64,000 nt of DNA from Ochotona curzoniae (lineage: Eukaryota > Chordata > Mammalia > Lagomorpha > Ochotonidae). The notes under the pieces are model-generated. The model was given only the letters and a program-made list of their open reading frames with translations. It had not been told where the DNA came from and made no database searches. Both the position numbers and the translations under genes were made by a program. Positions 13,541 to 24,249 of the stretch are shown in pieces (positions within the stretch are counted from its first letter, which is position 1; every line of letters starts with the position of its first letter). The stretch lies in contig NW_024467104.1 of assembly GCF_017591425.1 (NCBI RefSeq), positions 868,001 through 932,000 on the forward strand, in the 5' to 3' direction.

Positions 13541-13544
13541 CTTG

Positions 13545-13855
13545 TTATACTTAAAAGGCAGAGTGACAGAGGAAAAGAAGAGGTGAGAGAAATCTCCAGT
13601 CTGCTGATTCACATTCCGGATGGTGGCAATGTCTTGGGCAAAAAAGTGCCAAAGCCAGAAGTCAGGAAACTCATCTGAGTCTCCCACATGGGTGGCAGGG
13701 TTCTGAGTGCTTGTATCACCTTTTGATGTGTATCACGGCACATCAGCAGGGAGCTGGCCTGGAAGCAGACAGGCAAGACTCAAAGTAGCATTCTAATATT
13801 GGATACTAGTTGTAAGCACATGCTTAACAAGCTGTGCCATAATATCAGTGCCATT
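13545..13855 (-). repeat. Old CSINE, - orientation
   Basis: Reverse-complement SINE wording, diverged: GAGAGAAATCTCCAGTCTGC, AAGCCAGAAGTCAGGAAACT, GTCTCCCACATGGGTGGCAG and CAGCAGGGAGCTGGCCTGG in order. Confidence 0.7.
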
Positions 13856-14340
13856 TTTGCTTTCTAATTAATTGTCATGAATATTGAGTTAAAGATATTA
13901 TAGTAGGTTACTCAGGCTAACACTCAACATAATCAAGGGGGATTGTGCCACAGAAATATAGGCAGTGTTTTATCTGATGATATTTTTATGCTCCATTCTT
14001 TAAAGAGAAAGGAAGGAGCCATGAATCAAGTCACATAGCTACAGAAACTCAATAAACACCACAAAATAGAATCCTTCCTAGAGTTATTGAAGGAAGTGTG
14101 GCCCTAGTGACAACATGACTTCAAACAACAAAATTAATATTAGGCTTGCTGACTTCAAGTAAAATGTTTGTTATTTTACTGCACTGGGTATTTGTAATTT
14201 GTTATAGCGATATCTGGAAATGGATATATAACTGAGCATTTGTTTCGGCTTTGTATTTAAAATCACATTGATTACTTTCCCTCATAGTAGTTATTACGCA
14301 TAGTATATTTAAGCATATATATGCTTAATCATTTTTCTTT

Positions 14341-14660
14341 ATGGAAATACTTATTATTTTTATTGGAAAGACAGATTTATAGAGAGATACAGAGAGAAAG
14401 ATCCTTTGACTGCCAGCTGAATCCCAAGTGGCCACAAAGGCCAGAACTGAGCTGATCCAAAGCCAGAAGCCAGGAACTTCCTCCAGGTCTCCCATGTGGG
14501 TGCAGGCTTTGGGCCACCCTCCACTGCTTTCCCAGGCCCCAAGCAAGGAGTTGTATGAGAAGTGAAACATCTGGGACACAAAACAGTGCCCATATGGGAT
14601 ACAGCGGATACAGTGTGTGCAAGGCAAGGAATAAGCCACTAAGCCATCATGCTGGATCCT
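14341..14660 (-). repeat. CSINE, - orientation, near full length
   Basis: TTATTTTTATTGGAAAGACA tail side, GATCCAAAGCCAGAAGCCAG, CAGGTCTCCCATGTGGGTGC, then GTGCCCATATGGGATACAGC and a head near 14650. Three overlapping minus-strand frames here only reflect the repeat. Confidence 0.85.
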
Positions 14661-15069
14661 GCATGTTGAATCTTTAGAGAATATGTTTCTTGAAGTAAGA
14701 AAGATAAATTAGTGAATGCTACAAATAGGTTGAGTACATTACAGCACATGTGTTAAAATAATTGGTTGAGTTTTAATAATAAGTTATTAATTTATTATGG
14801 CATAATAAAATACTCTATACTTTTGAAACCAGAACATATCCACTAGTTTTGGTGCCTTTTGTCTTTCTGAAATGAGATTTCAAGTTTGTTGCTTTGATGG
14901 TTATGAAAAGCAAAGGCTCAAAATTCAAGTAGTACAAAAATGCAAGGGGTAGAATTGTCAAGTTAAATGACACTGCTAGATATAACATTTACACATCATT
15001 TAGGGTTCCTCCATTCCACACTGAATTGCCTAGGTCCCTATCCCAGCTTTACCCTGATTCCAGCTTCCT

Positions 15070-15280
15070 GTTAAGCAGCAGACAATGGCTCAAGCAGTAG
15101 AGTTCCTGACAGTCATGTGGCAGAGGCAGACTCCATTTCCGGCTCTGTGGGCAGTTGGGGAGTGAACAGAAGATAGAATCACTCTCTCCCATTCTCTGTC
15201 TCTCTCTCACCCCTTCTTTCTCTGCATGTGTCTCTCTTCTATATCTTAGCTTTTGCAATCAAATAACTAAATACATAAAA
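15070..15280 (+). repeat. Old CSINE fragment, + orientation
   Basis: GCAGTTGGGGAGTGAACAGA followed by a CT-rich stretch (about 15180-15240) and TTTTGCAATCAAATAACTAA is a SINE 3' half. The 5' part is strongly diverged. Confidence 0.55.
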
Positions 15281-15359
15281 TTATATTATATTGTGCTAGA
15301 CTTCTCATGTACTGCTCTACTACCTAAATACCTCCAACACCTGAGACTAGATTAGGCTG

Positions 15360-15480
15360 AAACTGGCAGCCAGGAACCAGACCTCATGGTGAGTCACCCG
15401 CTTGACTGGCAAAAATGAAACTCCTTGCGCCATCTCCTGCTGTTTCCCAGGTTGTACATCCACCGAAAGCTAGAATCACA
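15360..15480 (-). repeat. Probable old CSINE fragment, - orientation
   Basis: GGCAGCCAGGAACCAGACCT, GCGCCATCTCCTGCTGTTTC and CCAGGTTGTACA resemble the middle of an old CSINE in reverse. The sequence from 15481 to 16060 shows no gene. Confidence 0.4.
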
Positions 15481-16077
15481 GGCAGAGTAAATATCAAGTG
15501 AAAGGTGGATGTGCTTTTTTCCTCCAGTTCCACTTCTACCCAAAGACACAGATACCGATATCCTAATTGAAGAACTGGCACAGAAGACAAAGTTCATAAA
15601 GGAAAAGAATCTGAAAGGGAGTCAATATATCATGGAAGACAGTACCATGAGCAGAAGTTACAGGATCATGATAGTCGCAGGACAATGGAAGATTTATTAG
15701 CTCCAAAGTGAGGGACTCATACAAGGGTGCTTCACAAAAGTTCATGGGGAAATGTAATAAAATTATTTTCATAACAATATTGCACCTGCTTTCTATAGAG
15801 TAAGTAAGAGATTTGGTGTTGGGTTTTTCTGAATTTGATTACAAATTGTACTAATTATTACATATGTGATCTAAGTGATGAAATTTAACTATAAGATAAG
15901 CTCTGTGAACCAGGAAATAAAATCTCTAATTCCAAAAAAAAAAAAATTACTTTTTTAGCCTAACTGCTAAACTTAGTGTTCTTTTTTCATCTAACTATAG
16001 GGTAATATTACAAGACTCATGTGGTTGTGGATAATGAAATGAGGAGAAAATCATTATTCTTCATTTTCATGATATCA

Positions 16078-16090
16078 TCTTGCTCTGCAG
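16078..16090 (+). promoter_or_regulatory. Likely splice acceptor upstream of the OR coding exon
   Basis: A TCTTGCTCTGCAG acceptor ends at 16090, leaving 26 bases to the ATG at 16117. Class II OR genes usually have non-coding 5' exons spliced a short distance before a single coding exon. The same arrangement is seen before the receptors at 25954 and 42390. Confidence 0.5.
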
Positions 16091-16116
16091 CTAAGGAGAT
16101 ATAGAATCTTGAGTGC

Positions 16117-17052
16117 ATGGCAGGTTGGAATCACACACGTGTGAAGGAATTTCTCCTGGTGGGATTAACTGAAAATCCCGATTTACAAATACCTTTATTT
16201 TTGGTTTTCTCTCTAATCTATGGCATCACTCTGGTAGGTAATTGGGGAATGATTGTCTTGATCCGGTTGAATGCCCAACTTCACACACCGATGTACTTCT
16301 TCCTTAGCAATCTCTCCTTTTGTGACATATGTTATTCTACTATCTTTGCTCCTAAAATGCTGGCCAATTCCCTCTTAAATCGTAAGTCCAGTACGTTTTC
16401 TGGCTGTGTTCTGCAGAGTTTCCTTTTTGCAGTGTATATAACCACAGAAGGAATCCTTCTGTCTGTGATGGCTTATGACCGTTACGTAGCCATTGCTAAT
16501 CCCTTGTCATACACAGTCATTATGACCCAGCGTGTTTGCAGTTGCATGGTCCTGGCATCTTATACGGGTGGGCTCATTAACTCTCTGACACACACAATCG
16601 GTTTGCTCAAGCTAGACTTCTGTGGTCCTAACATTGTGAACCATTTTTTCTGTGACATACCCCCGCTTTTGAAACTTTCTTGCTCTGATACTCGTAACAA
16701 TGAGATGCTGCTTTTGATTTTCTCTGGAGTCATTGCAATGTTCACTTTGATCATCATCATTGTCTCTTATATCTGCATCATCATTGCCATCCAGAGAATC
16801 CACTCAGCCGAAGGGAAGCGTAAAGCCTTTTCTACTTGCATCTCCCACCTGACTGCTGTCACTTTGTTCTATGGCTCGGTGACATTTAGCTACATCCAGC
16901 CAAGCTCTCAATATTCCCTGGAACAGGAAAAGATCTCTGCTGTGTTTTATACATTGGTGATTCCTATGCTAAACCCATTGATTTATAGCCTGCGAAATAA
17001 GGATGTGAAAGAAGCTGCAAAACGATGTTTTTCATGGAGAACTCTCATGTAA
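16117..17052 (+). CDS. Intact class II olfactory receptor (311 aa), family 5/8/9 type
   Basis: Odorant GPCR with a single uninterrupted coding exon of normal length. An N-glycosylation sequon is at residues 5-7 (NHT), GN of TM1 at 41-42, [14 protein letters not shown] from 55, the TM3 end MAYDRYVAI at 118-126, the second-loop block [27 protein letters not shown] entering TM6, and [16 protein letters not shown] closing TM7. The usual [13 protein letters not shown] has A127 in place of Cys. The start is fixed by the sequon position and by a splice acceptor 26 bases upstream. Its closest relative in the window is the receptor at 25954, with which it shares [13 protein letters not shown] and [15 protein letters not shown], so the two are probably a tandem duplicate pair. 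I can place it in the OR5/8/9 group but not in a named subfamily. Confidence 0.93.
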   Translation: MAGWNHTRVKEFLLVGLTENPDLQIPLFLVFSLIYGITLVGNWGMIVLIRLNAQLHTPMYFFLSNLSFCDICYSTIFAPKMLANSLLNRKSSTFSGCVLQSFLFAVYITTEGILLSVMAYDRYVAIANPLSYTVIMTQRVCSCMVLASYTGGLINSLTHTIGLLKLDFCGPNIVNHFFCDIPPLLKLSCSDTRNNEMLLLIFSGVIAMFTLIIIIVSYICIIIAIQRIHSAEGKRKAFSTCISHLTAVTLFYGSVTFSYIQPSSQYSLEQEKISAVFYTLVIPMLNPLIYSLRNKDVKEAAKRCFSWRTLM

Positions 17053-17119
17053 CTCACTCCTATCTATGCTTTCCAAATCTAACACTATCTTAGAAACAGA
17101 CACTATCTAAAATTTTGTG

Positions 17120-17755
17120 AGGCTTACATTGGACTCGGGTGCAGCAGCTGCTATGACCAAAATAAAGGCTGGTCCATTGGGAGACATGCTGCAGGGGTCA
17201 CCTTGCTGGTTAACCTGAACCCTATAGCACAGCTCCTAGCTTCCCACAGCCTCACGTTGACGATCTACAAGTGCAATGAAGCTGTGAATCAGAAATAGAA
17301 GCATGGGGTGAACAAGGTGCAGAAGTTTGTCAACAAAAACAAGAAAAGGATCACAGTTTTGACAGGAGACACGCTGCCCAGTGAGCTATACTGCCACCTC
17401 CTAGTTACGTGTGAGGACTGCAATCTACCTTATATGTGTATATCCCCTCTAAGGCTGGCCTGGACACAGCTGCAGTTTCCAAACACCCACCTGTGTGAAC
17501 ATGATCAACCTCCACGAAGAATACCAGGAAGCTCATAATGAGTGCCCAGAGGAGGTGCAGGCCCTGTCCTTACACACTAAAGGACTTTGCAACCTGGGTA
17601 CCAGGTGAGGTGGCCAGCCACCTTCCTGCTGCCCACTTACCCAGCATTGCCCCTGGTTTCCCGAGGGATGGACTCTTCCCAGGCAGCCCCACCAGCTGTG
17701 TGTGGTGAAGGTGGATCTGGTGCCTTCTCAATCAATGCTGTTTCCAGGTGAGCTT
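17120..17755 (+). pseudogene. NHP2: Processed pseudogene of NHP2 (H/ACA snoRNP protein)
   Basis: Intronless, decayed copy of the mRNA for NHP2, an H/ACA ribonucleoprotein and telomerase RNP subunit. The start ATGACCAAAATAAAGGCT (MTKIKA) is at 17153. The stretch 17305-17440 still reads VQKFVNK, then VLTGDTLPSE, LYCHL and CEDCNLPY, and the C-terminal HEEYQEAHNECPEEVQ equivalent lies near 17510-17565. Damage includes a stop (TAG) just before the VQKFVNK block and deletions in the N-terminal third. The 5' UTR-like bases start near 17120 and a 3' UTR-like tail runs to about 17755. No clear poly-A tail remains, so it is not recent. It begins about 70 bases after the OR stop and is not part of that gene. 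Confidence 0.78.
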
Positions 17756-18460
17756 AAATGAAGACAGTCCATGAGCATGGGCTGGGGGAAGTGAATGCTA
17801 AGTCTACAATGTAGCAACTCTGGGGTGTTGTTTTAAGCAGCAGTTACTGGTGAGGCCAAGGAGCAGTCAAGCAAGAAAAAAAGGAAGCAGACTTCTTACC
17901 AGAGACCAAAAACACTTCCAAAGTACGCAGCGTCTAGAGCCAGAGCCTGTGCTCAAGCTGACAGACAGCTGTGCCTACCTCAAAATCTTTCAACAGTGAC
18001 TACCAGAGTATGTGGAAGCAAAGCACAGGCCCCAACCCATCTGCAGCTTCTTATGGGGGTGTCTCCAGTCCTCTTTTTTTCTCCCATAGGTGCTTCCAAT
18101 GCCACCTTGAAACCAGAGAACCCATTTGCCCATCCATTCTCTAAAATTTTGAATAGAAAACCAGAACCTAAATAGAGATTTCAAATGTTGATCGAATGAG
18201 AAATGAGAAAAGCCTCAATATACTTCAATGGATGATATGCACAAGGTTTAAAATCACAGACAACAAACTTGAAAATCAATTTTTTTTTTCATTTGAAAAG
18301 AAGGAAGATTTTATTACCTCAAATTTTTAAACAATGTTTAAGGATGACAAGGTAGAGAAATATGAGCAGATGCACAATTAGAGCAAGGTTCAAGTAACAT
18401 CTATTTAAATATCACAAAAATAATTTTAAAAGTTTAAATACAATTAAGAAATGCATATAG
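17756..18460. other. Spacer downstream of the NHP2 retrocopy
   Basis: No gene recognised. GC is a little higher than the rest of the cluster up to about 18180, then AT-rich. Part of this may still belong to the retrocopy 3' UTR. Confidence 0.3.
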
Positions 18461-18780
18461 GGCCTGGCTGCGTGGCCTAGCGGCTAAAGTCCTCACCTTG
18501 AACTCACAGGGATCCCATATGGGCACTGGTTCTAATCCCAGCAGCTCCACTTCCCATCCAGCTCCCTGCTTGTGGCCCGGGAAAGCAGTTGAGAATGGCC
18601 CAAAGCTTTGGGACCCTGCATCCGTGTGGGAAGCCTGGAGGAGGTTCCAGGTTCCCGTCGCAGCACCGGCCGTTGTGCTCACTTGAGGAGTGAATAATCG
18701 AATGGAAGATCTTCCTCTCTGTCACTCCTGCTCTCTGTGTATCGGACTTTGTAATAAAAAATAAATAAAATTAAAAAAAA
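18461..18780 (+). repeat. Young CSINE, + orientation, full length
   Basis: GGGCCTGGCTGCGTGGCCTA head, GGGATCCCATATGGGCACTG, GGCCCGGGAAAGCAGTTGAG, GGAAGATCTTCCTCTCTGTC and an AATAAAAAATAAATAAAATT tail. Retained CpG dinucleotides (for example CGCAGCACCGGCCG) indicate a recent insertion. Confidence 0.92.
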
Positions 18781-18922
18781 ATACTTCATGCTGAACAGAC
18801 CTTGCCAACTACTGTAAGGAGACCAAGGCTAAATAATTTCATATTAGATCTCAATATTAGATCTCAATTAGATCTCAGGGGATGCATGCAAATATACTGT
18901 GTCTTAAAAGTATTATAACATT

Positions 18923-19240
18923 TGGGACTGGAACCAGGACTTAACAAGCTAATCCTCTGTCTGCAATGCCTCCAGTGTGGATGCCAGTTTGAGTCATGTC
19001 TACTTCAGTTCCTATTTAGCTTCCTGCCTATAGCCTTGGGAAAGCAGCCAAGAATGTATCAAGTCACCAGGCTCCTGCACCTACAAGGGACACATGGAAG
19101 AAGCTGCTGGCTCCTGACCTCAGCTCAGCTCAACTTTGGCCACTGCAGGAATTGGGGGAGTGAACCAGTGGATGGAAGTTCTCCACAAGTTCTCTCTGTC
19201 CTCACTTTGTAACTCTGCCCTTCAGATAAAAATATAAAAC
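18923..19240 (+). repeat. Old CSINE, + orientation
   Basis: GGGACTGGAACCAGGACTTA head, CCTTGGGAAAGCAGCCAAGA, GGGGGAGTGAACCAGTGGAT and CTCTGCCCTTCAGATAAAAA tail. Diverged and CpG-poor. Confidence 0.75.
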
Positions 19241-19267
19241 TTCTTAGAAGCCAAGAATTCAGTCTCA

Positions 19268-19580
19268 GGGCTGGCACAATAGACTAGTGGCTAAAGTCCT
19301 TGCCTCATGTGCAAAGGGATCCCATATGGGGGCCAGTTCTAATGCTGGCAGCCAAACGTCCTATCCAGCTCCCTGCTTGTGGCCTGGGGAAGCAGTTGAA
19401 GACAGGCCAAAGTCTTGGGTTCCAGCACCTGCATGGGAGACCCGGATGAATCTCTAGGCTTCTGGCTTTGGATAGCCTAAGCTCTGGCTGCTGCAGATGC
19501 TTGGGGAGTGCATCAATGGATGGAAGATCTTCATCTCTATATCTCCCCCATCTGTATATCTGCCTTTGCAATAAAAATAA
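19268..19580 (+). repeat. CSINE, + orientation, with near-perfect target-site duplication
   Basis: AGGGCTGGCACAATAGACTA head to TTTGCAATAAAAATAAAG tail. Flanked by AAGAATTCAGTC upstream and AAGAATTCAATC downstream (one mismatch). Confidence 0.88.
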
Positions 19581-19704
19581 AGAATTCAATCCCAGCCTTA
19601 TGTGGATGACAATTTTTCAGATGCAAATTGGAACACTTACTTTTTACATCACTGGAAATAGACTTTCCTGTAAAGAAACAGCACTTCATAAAACTAACAA
19701 GAAA

Positions 19705-20016
19705 GGGCCAGGTGTGACAGCCTAGTGGTTAAAGTCCTCATCCTGCATGTGCCAGGATCCCATATGGTCAGTGGTTCTAATCCCAGCAGCTCTGCTTCCC
19801 ATCTAGCTCCCTGCTTGTGACCTGGGAAAGCAATCAAGGATGGCCCAAAGCCTTGGGACCCTGCACCCGCATGGGATACCCAGAAGAGCTCCTGGTTCCT
19901 GCTTTTGCAGCCGCTTGGGAGTGAGCCACCGGATGGAAGACATTCCTCTCTGTCTCTTCTCCTCTCTGCATATCTGCCTTTCTGATAAAAAGAAATAAAT
20001 CTTAAAAAAAAAAAAA
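19705..20016 (+). repeat. Young CSINE, + orientation, with perfect 14-bp target-site duplication
   Basis: GGGCCAGGTGTGACAGCCTA head to an A16 tail. AAACTAACAAGAAA occurs at 19691-19704 and again at 20017-20030. The 117-codon minus-strand frame here is only the SINE read backwards. Confidence 0.93.
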
Positions 20017-20030
20017 AAACTAACAAGAAA

Positions 20031-20680
20031 ATCAGGATGAAACTCAAATGGGGTGTCTGTTTCTGAATTTACACAAGGAACTGCTACCACAGCATAACTA
20101 CCAAATCTGAGACAGTGCCCGGAGATGGAAGAGGGGAAACAGTGGAGTGTACAGTATGTAAGTGGCTTGAAATATCAGTTTGCTTCTCTAGGACCTTAAT
20201 CATATCGTTGCTTCTTTTTCTTAGGGATTTGTTGTGGGGGCAGTATTTAGGGGATACAGTGTGAGGCAGAGGCAGAGACAGGCCAGCCCTTTACGTAAAC
20301 TCAGGAATAACCACACCCAGAAACACTTACAGGCAGAAGAGAATAGGGTGAAATTCCAAACCAGTGGAGCATCAATTCACCAGATAACTAAATTAACATA
20401 GTCAGCGGTTCACCTTTTCTGCTTACAGAAAAGTGCTTATATGAAAGATATTCTGTTGAAACTAATGTCATCTTCATTTTTTTGTGATTCATTTATTTAT
20501 ATACATATAACCAAAACATATACTTCAACCATAAGACAGGCCAAGCGAAAGTTGACTTGTACCAGATTTTCATGTTAGAATTAGAAGAGGATATCAAAAA
20601 TATTAATATGTTAGAAATTTTAAAATATTTAAAAAAATAAAATCCAAACAAATGAAATCGTCAAGTAAAACAAATCTCAT
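20031..20680. other. Spacer without recognisable gene
   Basis: AT-rich DNA. A small G-rich stretch near 20230-20280 has no gene context. Confidence 0.35.
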
Positions 20681-20681
20681 G

Positions 20682-21005
20682 AAGCCTTGGGACCCTACAT
20701 CCCCGTTGGAGACTTGGAGGAGGGATCCTGGCTCCTGGCTTCGGATTGGCTCAGCTCTAAGTGTTGAGGCTGCATGGGAAGTGAATCAACAGACAGAAGA
20801 TCTTTCTCTTTGTCTCTTCTCTCTCTCTCTCTCTCTCTCTGTATATATATATATATACATATATATATATACATATATATACACACATATATATACATAT
20901 GTGTATATGTGTGTATGTGTATATATACACATGTATATACATACATATATATATATATATACACACACATATATATACCTTTCCAATTATAAAATAAATA
21001 AATGT
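20682..21005 (+). repeat. 5'-truncated CSINE with expanded CT and TA/CA microsatellite
   Basis: The SINE starts in its middle (GCCTTGGGACCCTACATCCC) and reaches the CT stretch. About 160 bases of (CT)n, (TA)n and (CACATATA)n then intervene (20818-20977) before the normal CCTTTCCAATTATAAAATAA end. Several long chance frames of Y, I, C and T residues arise from this tract. Confidence 0.85.
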
Positions 21006-21097
21006 AAAAAATGAAAATTCAATATATACAAAAATGAACTGCATTTCCTCTTATGGCCAATAAACCATTACATCACAAAGTAACATTAAGACTGTTT

Positions 21098-21180
21098 CTG
21101 AGCCCAGCATGATAATCTGGTGGCTAAGTCCATGCCTTGCATGCGCAAACATCCCATATAGGTGCCAGCTTGTGTTCTGG
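21098..21180 (+). repeat. CSINE 5' fragment, + orientation
   Basis: GAGCCCAGCATGATAATCTG, GGTGGCTAAGTCC, CATCCCATATAGGTGCCAGC, then an abrupt end. Only the first about 80 bases of the SINE are left. Confidence 0.65.
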
Positions 21181-21229
21181 TTTTTATTACTCTTCCTGCT
21201 GGTGATTTTGGCTGTGACTTTTCATGTAA

Positions 21230-21530
21230 GGGGAAGTATAGCAACTGTGTAAAACAAACTATCACAATCAGTTGTGAAGATGCAATGCAGTATGTATCTC
21301 TACTTCCAAACCAAAGAGGAACTCTCAAGAAACTGTTGTATATGTATTGACAATAGGATGCTGGACTCTGAATGATGAACCTGTGACTTTTTAAATGATT
21401 ATACTACTGTAATAATATGAGGGAAATTAATGAAGGGAGGGGCTTCAGGAAAGGAGGAGAGGGAACTCCAAAGCCTATGGAACCACACTGAATAATATTC
21501 AAAATGCTATATAGTAATAAAATATGTTCA
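21230..21530 (+). mobile_element. Old L1 3' UTR fragment, + orientation
   Basis: ATTGACAATAGGATGCTGGA, a G/A-rich stretch (AAGGGAGGGGCTTCAGG), GGGAACTCCAAAGCCTATGG and a final ATAGTAATAAAATATG parallel the L1 tails at 9015 and 39125, but diverged. Confidence 0.6.
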
Positions 21531-21901
21531 GTTGAATAAATGAAGTGAAAAAATAACTCAGATCCACAAACTTTAAATCACTGCTTGTGGAAATTAGAGA
21601 AGCATCAACTCCAGAGCCTGGAAGACTCAATGGCCAGGTGTCTATTGGGCAGAACTAAGCAAGGTCTATTAATACTACATCTCAACCAAAAAACCAAAAC
21701 CAATGAGCACTTACATTCAGACAAAGCTTTCTCTCTAATATTTTTTTACCAACAACCCAAATGTAAAGACTATCGGATATTAGCTGCAGAATACATTCAT
21801 TAGAATATTACTGAGCATTAAGAAAAACACAAACAGTGATTCATGAGCACATAGGTAACCCTCAAGATATTATTTTGATGAGATGCATTTAAAAATTCAA
21901 A

Positions 21902-22220
21902 ATCTGGGACCATTTCCATAGCACAGTAATGTAAAACTCCACCTTTGGTGCTCGCATCACATCTGGGAACAAGTTGGAGTCCCAGCTGCTGTACTTCCAA
22001 TGCAACTCCCTGCTAATGTGCCTGGGAGAGTAGGCCAAGATGGCCCAGGTCCTTGAGAACCCCACCCACAAAGAGGACCCAGAGAAAACTCCAGGCTGCT
22101 AGCTTTGAATTGACCCAACTCAAACTATTGCAATCATTTGGTTAGTGAATGAATGGATAAAAGATTCTCTCTCTCTCTCTCTGCCCTTCAAATAAAGATA
22201 AATAAATCTTAGAAAACCTA
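21902..22220 (+). repeat. Old CSINE, + orientation
   Basis: TCTGGGACCATTTCCATAGC head, CCTGGGAGAGTAGGCCAAGA, (CT)n at about 22165-22182 and GCCCTTCAAATAAAGATAAA tail. Confidence 0.75.
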
Positions 22221-22239
22221 GCAAAAATGAGTCCCCCAA

Positions 22240-22535
22240 AAATCCTGCATACCAGATGAGTTTCAGTTCTATCCCTACCCACTTTGAGTTGATCCAGCTA
22301 CCTGCTTGTAGCCTGAGAAAGCAGCAGATGACTCAAAACCTTGGACCCCTGCATCTACAGTGGACACCCATAGGAGATTCCTGGCTCCCAGCTTTGGATT
22401 GACTCAGCCGCTGCTGCTGTGGCCATTTGGGGAGTGAACCAACAATGGAAAAAGTCTCTCTCTTTCTCTTTTGCTCTTCTCTCTCTTTAAAAGCTGTAGT
22501 CCAAATAAAAATAAATAAATCACAAAAAGAATTAT
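22240..22535 (+). repeat. Old CSINE, + orientation, 5'-truncated
   Basis: AATCCTGCATACCAGATGAG, TAGCCTGAGAAAGCAGCAGA, TTTGGGGAGTGAACCAACAA, a CT-rich run and AAATAAAAATAAATAAATCA. It directly follows the copy ending near 22220. Confidence 0.7.
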
Positions 22536-22914
22536 TTGAATTGTAACACTTTAAAATGGTGATCTCAATGATCAGAGAACAGAACAGAGCATACACCACA
22601 AGAGAACATGGGACCTACATACACTTACATACACATATACTCATTAATAACATTTCTGCACAAATATTTCTCTCATGACAAAATAGGAAAGTAATCTGAA
22701 TATGCTTTAAGTGTAATATGTTTATAAACCAAAAAATGATGAAAAATTACCATACTTAACTTGGATATCACTTTTCATTGTTAATGAAGCCATTAAGCAT
22801 TTTTGAGGAAATTCATCTGAAGGTCTGGTGTATAAGATCGCTTTTCCAGAAATGTGTGCTTTTCATGATGGTGTTACCTATAATATCAGGGGGTAGGTAG
22901 ACTAGGTTGTAGAT

Positions 22915-22920
22915 AGGGGT

Positions 22921-22971
<51 letters not shown>

Positions 22972-22972
22972 T
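22915..22972. repeat. (GT)n microsatellite
   Basis: About 50 bases of nearly pure GT. It borders an old reverse SINE on its right. Confidence 0.95.
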
Positions 22973-22973
22973 G

Positions 22974-23262
22974 AGGGAGGGAGAAGGAGAGACAGACTGA
23001 CTTTCTCAGTGCCCCCAGCAGCTGTGGCTGTAGCTGCACCAGGCTGAAGCTGTGAATCTGTGAACGAGGAAGTTGGTTCAGGCTTTCCATGTGGCAGGAA
23101 TCCAAATACAGAGACTCCATCTGTTGCTTCTGTGTATTTGCAAGAATCTGGATCAGAAGTGGAAGTAAAACTTCACCCCTGGCATTTTTATATCAAATGC
23201 AGAAGTCATGAGGGGTTGCTTAGCCATGCACAGCAAGACCACCTCAGCTTGGACTCTGCATG
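22974..23262 (-). repeat. Old CSINE, - orientation
   Basis: CCCCAGCAGCTGTGGCTGTA, AGGCTTTCCATGTGGCAGGA and CTGGATCAGAAGTGGAAGTA are the reverse SINE in order. Diverged subfamily. Confidence 0.6.
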
Positions 23263-23944
23263 AATTTATTTTGATTTCAGTCTTTCAGTTCTTGTCTGCT
23301 GAATACTTGCAAGCATAAAGATTTTATGCTTTGCACCTGGAAATTTTGGTCCCTAATGTACAGTTTCCTAAAAGAGCAAAAATTATTGATCTGAGTAACC
23401 ACTTTTCTTTATTTATTCATCACATATTGCTAAAGAGTAAATCATATTTTACAATACTGGATGAGGCACTAATATTCTTCTAGAACTTTAAAAATAATGG
23501 ATTGTCTTCTAATTCAATCAGCTTGGAAGTTTACAAATTTGTATGTAAGAATTTGATTTTTAGAACACATTAAATCTAACTCTTATTTACCTATATATAG
23601 AACATAAGTATGATTTAAAACATTGCTGTTAAACACTTTTGTGATGCAGTTTAATCTGATGACAAAAACTACAGAAGTGGCCACCAGGAGGCGCTAGCTA
23701 GACAGTGAACAAACGTTCAGAAGATACATCTTTGGATTCATTTTAAAAGAAATGGTGGATTATATTTGCTATGATAACAATCCTGTGATCCATGTGAGTT
23801 AAGAAGTAAAACTGGCTTTGATTAGGTCTTTGTCTACCATCTTATTTTTTAATGTTTATTTTTTTGTGTGTGCAATGACCCAATTAATGTGTTCTTTCAA
23901 AATATCTTTGCTAATTTCCATTGATGCATCACCATCAGTGCTGT
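23263..23944. other. AT-rich intergenic spacer
   Basis: No gene or well-preserved repeat recognised. Confidence 0.35.
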
Positions 23945-23955
23945 TGCATTTGTTT

Positions 23956-24238
23956 TTGTTTTGTTTCGTTTTGTTTTATTAATTACATTGCACTATGTGA
24001 CACAGTTCCATAGGTATTGGGATTCCCCCGACCCCTCCCCAAGCCCTACCCCCTGGAGGGTTCCTCCACCTTGCTGCATTGCCACCGTTCAAGTTCAGTT
24101 GAGATTCTTTCATTGCGAGCATATACCAAGCATATAGACTAGCTTTACCAAGCATATAGACTGGCTTTACCTTCAGACCAGAGATGGTCTCCCCAAGAAG
24201 ACATTGAACCTATCTGGACAATAAGTTACTGTTCTATA
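23956..24238 (-). mobile_element. L1 3' end with 5' inversion (twin-priming pattern)
   Basis: The left part (23956 to about 24146) is an L1 3' end in reverse, beginning with its poly-A tail (TTTGTTTCGTTTTGTTTTAT) and passing GGGATTCCCCCGACCCC. The right part (about 24169-24238) is the next upstream L1 segment but in forward orientation (CTTCAGACCAGAGATGGTCT through CTGGACAATAAG). The junction holds two 22-bp tandem copies (24125-24146, 24147-24168). An 11-bp target-site duplication TGCATTTGTTT flanks the unit at 23945-23955 and 24239-24249. Confidence 0.88.
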
Positions 24239-24249
24239 TGCATTTGTTT

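Noticed and set aside
19694..20047. 117-codon minus-strand frame
   Set aside because: It is a SINE with perfect target duplications read backwards; similar frames occur in other SINE copies.
20652..21044. Tyr/Ile/Cys-rich frames of up to 120 codons on both strands
   Set aside because: Translation of a TA/CA microsatellite.
24125..24168. Two 22-bp direct repeats as a CRISPR-like or minisatellite element
   Set aside because: They abut without spacers and are explained as a junction duplication of the inverted L1.
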